DNA from: Clitoria ternatea
Lineage: Eukaryota; Streptophyta; Magnoliopsida; Fabales; Fabaceae
DNA length: 64,000 bases
Assembly (NCBI GenBank): GCA_037962975.1
Contig: CM075670.1
Coordinates: forward strand, 150,416,501-150,480,500
Direction: 5' to 3'
Below the pieces are notes generated by a model that saw only the letters and a list, made by a program, of their open reading frames with translations, did not search any database and was not told where the DNA came from. The translations under genes were made by a program, and so were the position numbers. This document shows, piece after piece, positions 56,901-64,000 of this stretch (positions are counted from its first letter, which is position 1; every line of letters begins with the position of its first letter).

Positions 56901-57201
56901 TGCATACCTAGATCATTTCTCATACCCTCTTACTCTTTGATTAATTTTCACATTCTGTAAATACTTGTGTGGGGATTAAGTGATTGATTGTCCTAGGTAG
57001 ATTTTTGTTTAAATTACATACCTTTTCATATCCTCATATATGAGATAGGTCTTTAAAAAGGTCTAGGGTTAATTGTTAAAGTTTTTATTTGTGGTGTTCT
57101 TCTTCCAATGGTTGTTTTAAATTATGAAACATTTGTCCTAGTATATCCCTTATAAAAATATTGAAATCTTTATTATTAATTATCGGATTAAGGGCGTCAC
57201 A
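53905..57201 (+). mobile_element. Solo LTR B, right part
   Basis: Continues 11901-13394 after the Tekay-like insertion and ends GGGCGTCACA, a form of the usual GGTGTTACA or GTGTCACA end. It contains a decayed GATCAC block (55550-55670) and a 19-bp tandem array (56711-56782). No primer site or gag follows. It is preceded by GAGTT (53900-53904), the right target duplication of element 1. Confidence 0.68.
56711..56782. repeat. 19-bp tandem array (TGGAAATTCCCACCG type) in LTR B
   Basis: Units start at 56711, 56730, 56749 and 56768 (partial). Related 'ccagtggat' words occur at 56650. It sits about 420-490 bp from the LTR 3' end. Confidence 0.88.
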
Positions 57202-57599
57202 CTTCTTACGAGCGGTGTGTTTTGTACGTGGCATGATTCAGAGTTATTTCACACGTTACTCTATGCTTCAAAGATCAGAAGCACTAAGGCACCAAAACTT
57301 TACTTCGTCTTTGTTAGAGTGAGAGAGAGACGAGCACTTCAAATTGAGTGTTAGTGAAAAGAAGAAAACACATGACCTAATCAAAATATTATATTTTTAT
57401 TTATTAAAGAGATAACATGAGTATATCATCACTTATATTAAAAATAAGCATGGTATAATAATTATGGTATGCCCATACCATTACCTAATTAAAAACTTTT
57501 AAAAACTATGAAGAAGAAGAAATCAAGTTGCCTCTTAACAAACGCACTTGTTTAATGTCCTAGGCTTGACGATGTTACTTTGTATCTCATACCATTACT
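57202..57599. other. Athila-like spacer DNA
   Basis: No ORF. Near 57525-57570 the minus strand carries 'acaagtgcgtttgttaagaggcaac'-like DNA. It resembles the 'aagcgcttgttgggaggcaaccc' segment that I recall between pol and the last ORF in Athila/Calypso elements, so the stretch fits the remnant next to it. A 'ggtatgcccataccat' inverted repeat lies near 57470. Confidence 0.4.
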
Positions 57600-58330
57600 A
57601 ACGATTTATCCAAGATAATTTCCTCAACCATTACTCACCTGAAATCCTTCATGAAAGGGTTTAAGGAAATTATCACTTACCTTAAAGGACTTATTAGTGC
57701 TCAAACTATGTATCTTAACTACACTATGATGAAACACATTAGTGACAACAAATGGCCTTATCCATGTAGAACATAATTTACCAAGAAAACATTCAAGTAT
57801 TTAATCAATGAAACGAGGTGGAAAATGATCCTTTTTAGTTGAAGCATTCAACTTCTTATAATCAACATAAACTCGTCATCTATTTTGGATACAAGTGGGA
57901 ACCAACTCACCTTCAGGATTGGAAACTATAGTCATTCCTATCCTTTTTGGAACAACTGGAATGGGACTCCTTCATTTTTTATCAGAAATTAGAAAGATCA
58001 TACATCCGTTGAAGAGTTTCAAAATCTCTTTCCTCACTATTTCCACCATTGGTGGATTCGATCTATGTTGAGGTTGTCTTGATATATTTCATCCTTCTTA
58101 AACCAAAATCCTATGCATGCAGGTGGATAGGCTTAATCTCTTTATGTATGCCATAGTCCAGTCGATTGCAGCTAGATATATGTATTTTAAATGGCTAGGA
58201 AGATGTTTCAGTTCTAATTTAGGTGCCTATAAAAGAGAATGAAAAAGCTTTGCTTGAGGTCTTAGAGAATCAAGAAAACCCAAACCATACCTTATTGATT
58301 TAGGTAAGTCTAGTTCTAAAATAGTGTCTT
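57600..58330 (-). pseudogene. Athila/Calypso-type gypsy reverse-transcriptase remnant
   Basis: On the minus strand the order is: 'LELKHLPSHLKYIYL' (about 58210-58165), 'CMHRIL' (about 58123-58106), 'QPQHRSNPPMVEIVRKEILKLF' (about 58075-58010), 'SPIPVVPKRIGMTIV' (about 57970-57925), 'YVDYKKLNASTKKDHFPPRF' (about 57870-57810). This is the pre-RT and palm entry of an Athila-type element. Several stops and frameshifts interrupt it, and the catalytic centre is lost. It is cut on the right by the copia LTR at 58448. Confidence 0.75.
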
Positions 58331-58447
58331 GAATATTAGAGTTGATGATGAAATCATCATTCAATCTTTTCACTTATGCAATAGTAAAGCTATTGCTCAA
58401 TGTAACCTTCAACATGTCTTCATAATTTACTTTAATAAATTCCTGAT

Positions 58448-59899
58448 TGTTGAAACCAAGTCGGGTTTGAAAAAGAAATTTGGTAATAACCATTGACCAG
58501 ACCCCAAGTTGCATTAATATAACTAGACCCTAACATTTGTTAATAACACACATCAAGATATTTAAATTAAATAAAGTCTGCCCATGTGTGTTCTAATTTG
58601 TTTAAATTAAGTGTTTCAGGAAATAAATTCTAAGTACTCATGTTACAAAAGAAAAAAGGAGTCCATCAGGACAAAAGTGTGATTCTAGACTTTGCTCAAA
58701 AAGAGTCTGGTTCAATAAAGTTCAAACCTTTGAACCACCAATCAGACCTTAGACTTTTGAAGCAACACGATCATGCAATAAGAATGTTACTTCAAGCACT
58801 CATCATGTAACGTTCTAAACTCTTTTTAATGATGCTTCAAGTCAAGCTCCTATTAAGGATAATTCTACTTATCATCAAAGATAAGAGACAAAACAGTGAA
58901 GCAACCAAAGCTCACCTGCGAAGAAACCCATGTAGCTACCTTGCGCATTTCAGAAAAGTTGATTGTAGTTAGCTCTTATGTCAGGAAGTTACAAAAGGTC
59001 ATCAGTAATGTGCTCTGCATGTTAATTAGAAGAAGAAAGCCAACTAATGATCTTTATGCTCTAAAGATCTCAAGGAACTCCTTTTTAATGCAAGCTTCAA
59101 AGTTCCTTCATACCAGACCTTTTGGCATCTCCTCATCTTCTTAAGGTCTAGTGCTTTCGAACAAGTAAAAACTCCTTCAAAGGATTTCCAACGCCTGTAT
59201 CTCCTTTCCATCTTATCAAACGATTATCTCTAGTGACCTATATATTTGAAGAGATTCAAATTTGAGTTAGACATATAGAGAACTTTTATGATCCTAAAGC
59301 AAATTACTATAAACAATACAATCTCTTCTTAGTTCTTTTTTCTTAGACAAAGGCCATCTATGTTGCTCTGCATCTAGCAGACCTTGGTCCTTTTTTCTAT
59401 CTTACTTAGTGTATCAACTCATTCTTTGTATCTTTTTACACAATAAGTTCTCAAGAACACCTTGCATAATCTATCTTTACAAACCTATTGTTGTGTTAAA
59501 GTCTGGTGTGCTGTCAGCCCTTAGTTTTTATGGAAAACAGTTTGTGACCTAAAGAGGCTTTTGAAAGAATACTTGGGTTTGAGCCAAGAGTGGCTTGTTG
59601 AAAAAATACTTGAGTTTAAGCTAAGAGTGGCTGGAGTCAGGAATACTTGTGGCACAAGTTTGGTGTTGAAATTGTAAAAGAGATTTTACAATAGTGGAAA
59701 TCCTTCAAGTTAGAAGGGACCGAACGTAGCTTCTGCGTTGGAAGTGAACTAGTATAAATTCCTTGTGTTCATTCTTCTTTTTCCTTGCTCTTAACAAGTC
59801 TGTTTCACGAGTTTGATTACTTGCACTTTAAAAGTTCAAATTCCGCAAAAGAATCTAAGACTTATTTAACCCCCTTCTAAGTATGACTTTGAACCATCA
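58448..59899 (+). mobile_element. Ty1/copia LTR E (same family as LTR D)
   Basis: It runs from TGTTGAAAC to ...GAACCATCA, about 1452 bp, and aligns with 8307-9709. It is followed by a decayed primer site and gag, so it is a 5' LTR of a truncated element. Confidence 0.75.
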
Positions 59900-59902
59900 A
59901 TT

Positions 59903-59914
59903 GGAATCAAAGCT
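59903..59914 (+). promoter_or_regulatory. Decayed primer binding site of copia LTR E
   Basis: TGGAATCAAAGC differs from TGGTATCAGAGC at two of 12 bases and lies three bases after the LTR end. Confidence 0.7.
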
Positions 59915-59989
59915 TATCCTTTAGGTTGATCACTCTAACAAGTGGAAAGGAACAAGATCTATAGCAGCTTCTTAAAGTAATCAGCTTAT

Positions 59990-60512
59990 AGCAGAAGGTT
60001 CTTTTATCAATAGACCACCAGCCTTCTTTAGTTAAGACTATCCATTTTGGAAGGATAGAATTGAAATGTTTATCAAATCCATTCAGTATAGCCTATGGGC
60101 TATCGTAACCAATGGTGATTATGCAGCTCCTATTGATGAAGATGGAAAGCCCAAATCATAAGATGAATGGACTACACTTGAAATAAAGAAAATAGAGATC
60201 AATGCCAAAGTCAAATTCCTCCTTACTTGTGTTCTAAGAAAATCAGAGTACCATAAGGTATTTAGGTATAAATCAATTGAAGAAGTTTGGGATGCTCCTC
60301 AACGCAACTATGAGGGCACTTGATGTAAAGAGATCCAAGAAGATACTGTTGATTAAACAATGTAATACTTTTAAAATGGAGGATCATGAAACAGTGGACC
60401 AAATGTTTGGAAGATTCCAAACCTTGCAAAATGAGTTTCAGGCTCTTGGGACAACACCTTCCACAAAAGATATCAATCTTCAAACTTCTTGGAAGTCTAT
60501 CAGAAAGATCTG
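59990..60512 (+). pseudogene. Ty1/copia gag remnant
   Basis: Pieces of copia Gag: a 'YPFWKDRIEMFIKSIQYSLW' segment at about 60048-60105, 'DEWTTLEIKKIEINAKVKFL' at about 60160-60222, 'EEVWDAPQRNYEGT' near 60280-60320, and 'DHETVDQMFGRFQTLQNEFQ' at about 60382-60442. An in-frame stop near 60160 and frame changes break it. It ends abruptly at about 60512 with no zinc knuckle or pol. Confidence 0.75.
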
Positions 60513-61942
60513 ATGTTAAGTGCTTATAGAGAATATTTTGTTATGTTCAATTTTGTTAGATAGTTTAAAAGAAAAAACTGTAACAATGAAAAAGAAAGTG
60601 TAGAGAAATGAATAAAATTCAATAATGATAAATATTTTATTTTATTTTTAAGTTTGGTTTTTATCATTTCGATCGCTTTCCTTGGTTTTACTTTCATGCT
60701 TCACTGTACCTTAACTGGACGTGTGATTATCAATTTTCTTTCCTTGGTTTTCCTTGATTTTTAACTTTGCACCTCGTTTGAATCGATCAAGGCATGTGAT
60801 TATCAATTTTCTTTTTTGGTAAAAATAGCCACAAGAAATCTAATCTTATTTGAAAACATAAACCAAGTATAGAAGAATGTAGATGACATCAAATATCTAT
60901 TGCGTTACAGGGAAGGTTTTGAGATGATATTCAGCTGATTATTGAAGCATTAATGCAACTTACAACAAAACAAGAAATAGTTTAATTAGAATGATTAGGT
61001 TGAAGTGAGAATTTAAAATGGGTGAAAAGCCTAACGACATGGAAATGAGAATAAAAGTAGCGCCAAAAAATGTCCAAGTATATTGGCCCACATGCACTAT
61101 TTTTTCTTGTCCCACGTGGCGTTGATTAGTAGCATTTCTCTTATTTAACTTCAATCATGACATGTCACTTTCTTTATCTAAGGCGTATATGTGCTTACAA
61201 GACGAGAAGTTTCCGGTGTTTTAGTTGAAAAGTCACCCCCGCTTCAACCATTCATCTAGTTTTCAATATCAACTTAATTATTGCATCCCCATTTCTTCAC
61301 ACTTCTTGCTCTTTTAAGGTATCCTATGCTTTTCTTTTTTTTAGCTCTTATAACCCTTTTTTTACAACAGTAAAACCTAAACTTTAAACCTGTATGTTCA
61401 AGATAATTTTTCAGAGCCTACCATCAATCCTAAAGATTAGCAAAATAGGGTCAGCTTTATTAATAGGTCGGGTAATAAAAACTTTAACCCGTCCTATCTT
61501 GTCATGGGTTAATGGGTTAGTCTATCAGCATTTAAATATAGGAAGAATACAGTTTAAAAAGAAGGTAAAAGCAAGATTATTTACGAGAGATGACTCATTT
61601 AACTTAAAAAAATAAGAAAATATTAGCCCGTCTTAACTTTTCTTTGGTTTGTACAAGTTGGTGGTTAAGAAGATGAGGTCGTAGTCGATGATAAGTTGGA
61701 GTTGTTTTATCTACCTTGTCATTTTAGGCAGGCTAATTTGACGAATTAGACATATTTTGTTATTCCTAACTAGGCCGGCCCTAAGGAGTGCCCTTATCAC
61801 CCATTAATTGAGTATGCATTAATTTCAAGACATGAAAAATGGAGAAATTAAAATATAATTAAATTGTCTAAAAATTAAGATAAATTTTTTTACCATTTAG
61901 TAAAAATGTTTAAAATGATATTCACTTTATAAAACTAACATT
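60513..61942. other. Unassigned AT-rich non-coding DNA
   Basis: I see no gene. A 'gtgattatcaattttctt' word is repeated at about 60724 and 60797. Short open frames here have no recognisable motif. Confidence 0.5.
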
Positions 61943-63568
61943 TGTAGCATCCCTGATTTTTAGGGCAAACCCTTAGGACCCTAAACTTGTCTTCATATAT
62001 TTTGTTGTATGTTTTTATGAAAAACGAGGACTTTGGTCAATCTTGTATCCTAGATTCTACATGTGGTAGAAAAAAGTTGAGACTCCCTAGAGCTAAGGCA
62101 ACCCTATAAAAGAGTTATTTGCAGTAGAATTACGTAAACGCCATTGAGTAGGAAGAGTTTTGTCAGAAATGCGAATTCAATGTTTGATTGCTTCTATTTC
62201 AATTTAACAAAGTTTTGCCTTAAGTCTAGAACCAAACCTTGAAGCCATGTATCATTTTAGAACCAAAATATCTTTATAAAACCTAGTATATTGATTAAAT
62301 TTGTTAATCAATAAGTTCTTTTGATATAGTTTTGTTTTCTGATGTTTGTCATCAAAAAAACATCAAAAACTTCGTTATCTGTATTCTGCTTTGTCTATTA
62401 GGGCTAAAACTCCTAAATTCTTTCCTAAAAGACCCATGATCTATAATCATTATCATATACCCTATTCCATTCAAGTCATGCATTCCGAATACTTAGTGCC
62501 ATATTGCTTGTAAACTTAACCTAGCGTCTCATTTCGTCGTGTTCCATTTTCCCTCACTATTTCCACTCTCACTCATGACCATTAACCACCACCTTGCCAC
62601 CTCACCACACAAGCATGCCACCTTCCTTCTCCCCAATGTGACACATGGACCACTTCATGGAAGCCCATCACATCAATATCTTCTCTAAAGCCATCATGCA
62701 TGCTGCCACTATAATACTTCAAAATTCACTTCCATTCTTTTATCATCTTATCCACACTACCGAAACCATGTATCCACTCTTAATATCTCATTCATCCCTT
62801 GTGCCTTGCCTTTCGTTTACTCTTTTTCTCTTTGTCCATCACACAAGCCATTACCAAGCCACCATACACCACTGTGCTCTCATTCCCTCCTTGCTTGCTT
62901 TGTCCATTTTTATTTTCCTCCCAAGCCACTATCATCCACCATCAACCACCTTACACCACCACCGTGCTTTCACTTCCACTCTAAAGCAAGCTCTACCATT
63001 TATTTTCTCTCTATGGTTTCACCACCACCTTTAAGACCGAAACAACCACCATCTTCTTCCCTCTCTTCCTCTCAAACACCCTTGACTGCGCAGCCATGAT
63101 CGTCGAAAAAAACAAAGGTTTCATCATTGTCAACTGAACATTGATCGGAGGCTCAACTAAAGTCAAAATGAAGGATGTCGGTCACCGATCAGTATGGAAT
63201 CAACGTCGCTAAGTCAAAGTCTCTCATTTCCCCCTTGCATGCATGATTACCTTAGCATGCATGACAATTTCTTTCCCTTTGATGCATTGTTGAAATCATA
63301 ATTTTTGTGAGTTTTGTTCCATTTGCATGAAGCCTTTCTACCTTTTTTTTGGAAAAAGCATCAACATGAAAATTGTTCCTCTTTCCAACTAGCCAAAGAA
63401 CGCTTAAATCTGATATTTAGAGTGAAAGTTATACCCCAAACACTAAACATTGTTCTAGCTGGAATTTGATTACGGGAAAAAATCTTATTTTGAAAACTGG
63501 GGCTATTTGGCTCAAAATTAGTTTTTGATGTCTTCATGAAAGTTGTAGTAAATTTTTTTTATGAAAAT
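61943..63568 (+). mobile_element. Possible LTR start, interrupted at 63569
   Basis: TGTAGCATCCCTGATTTTTAGGG at the left edge resembles the TGTAACATCC starts of the gypsy LTRs. A CT-rich stretch follows after about 600 bp (62540-63070). The right end is not visible, because an inverted copia LTR begins at 63569. Open frames around 62645-63100 are low-complexity His/Pro/Ser-rich and not supported as genes. Confidence 0.3.
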
Positions 63569-64000
63569 TGATGGTTCGGAGAACAGACTTAGAATGGGGG
63601 GTTGAATAAGTCTGATCACTTTTCCAAACCAAAAAGTCATATTCAAGCGCAAGATTGTTTTGCACAGAGGACCAAACTTTTGCTTAAACGAAGAGTGTGA
63701 TACTTTCATTGAGTGAGCATAATTTTACCAGACTTTTACTATCAAGTATATCAATAATAATGCACCAGACTTTTAATAGTAAAGAGTAAAGAGAAAGAGA
63801 CAATACACAAGCAATTTATACTGGTTCACCTCCAACCTGGAGACTACATCCAATACCTTCAAATCTGAAAGATTTCCATTATGTAAAAATCATTTACATT
63901 AGATGTTGAGTTTTTTTGACTCCAGCTACTCTTGGCTTAAGCACAACCCGTTCTTTAACACATCAGACCCCTTTGGATTCCTATGAATATTATTTTGCAG
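63569..64000 (-). mobile_element. Ty1/copia LTR F (LTR D/E family), inverted and cut by window end
   Basis: It begins TGATGGTTC, the reverse complement of GAACCATCA, then 'ggggggttgaataagtc', the reverse complement of the LTR D/E ends. Further on, 'ggatttc' and 'actacatcca' segments match the reverse complement of about 59690-59730. It continues beyond the window. Confidence 0.7.

Noticed and set aside
62645..63099. Possible His/Pro/Ser-rich plant protein gene
   Set aside because: Overlapping open frames in CT-rich low-complexity DNA with no recognisable domain. It is more like the CT-rich leader of an LTR.

Overview
This window is plant nuclear repeat DNA. Its base composition is AT-rich and dicot-like, and almost all of it is LTR retrotransposons. 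I see no host protein-coding gene with recognisable exons, no tRNA or rRNA gene and no CRISPR. A legume host is my guess, based on the Ogre-like, Athila/Calypso-like and Sirevirus-like families and on their TAATCGATTA-rich non-coding DNA. That guess is an inference and is not proven.

Layout. Positions 1-2783 hold unassigned non-coding DNA and then a decayed Ty1/copia LTR end, primer site and gag. Positions 2789-7957 are a complete 5.2 kb solo LTR of a Ty3/gypsy family, with target duplication CTCTA. Positions 8307-9709 are a copia-type solo LTR. Positions 9710-11900 are non-coding and may belong to an Athila-like element on the minus strand, whose reverse-transcriptase remnant reappears at 57.6-58.3 kb. 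From 11901 to 57201 lies a stack of elements inserted into each other: solo LTR B (11901-13394 plus 53905-57201) was hit by a minus-strand Tekay/Del-like gypsy element (13395-53899, 3.7 kb LTRs). That element was hit between its reverse transcriptase and RNase H by a minus-strand Ogre/Tat-like gag-only element (19157-44594, 3.1 kb LTRs). The 3' LTR of the gag-only element was hit by a plus-strand Sirevirus-like Ty1/copia element (21693-31713, 1425 bp LTRs). A further solo LTR (45872-48559) sits inside the protease region of the Tekay-like element. Positions 58448-60512 are a copia LTR, primer site and gag remnant, and 63569-64000 is an inverted LTR of the same kind cut by the window end.

The youngest element, the copia at 21693-31713, has near-identical LTRs (about 14 differences by eye in 1425 bp). 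Its Gag is intact, and the catalytic residues of its integrase, reverse transcriptase and RNase H are all present. The protease/integrase junction is frameshifted. It also carries a third ORF (28592-29707) with its own upstream TATA box and downstream AATAAA, so it looks like a complete transcription unit carried inside the element. The right LTR of the gag-only element is a natural 'empty site' that proves the copia boundaries.

The most unusual structure is in the non-coding DNA. Several unrelated LTR families carry arrays of a short, often palindromic word (TAATCGATTA, CTCGCTTGAGCGAG, CCGAGTG/CACTCGG, or a 19-bp unit). In three of the long gypsy LTRs these arrays lie at a similar place, roughly 170-800 bp from the LTR 3' end. 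The Sirevirus-like element also has three near-copies of the tRNA-iMet 3' end, complementary to its own primer binding site, close to its 3' LTR. The gag-only element has a 2.4 kb, 30/31-bp minisatellite with a 579-bp higher-order duplication.
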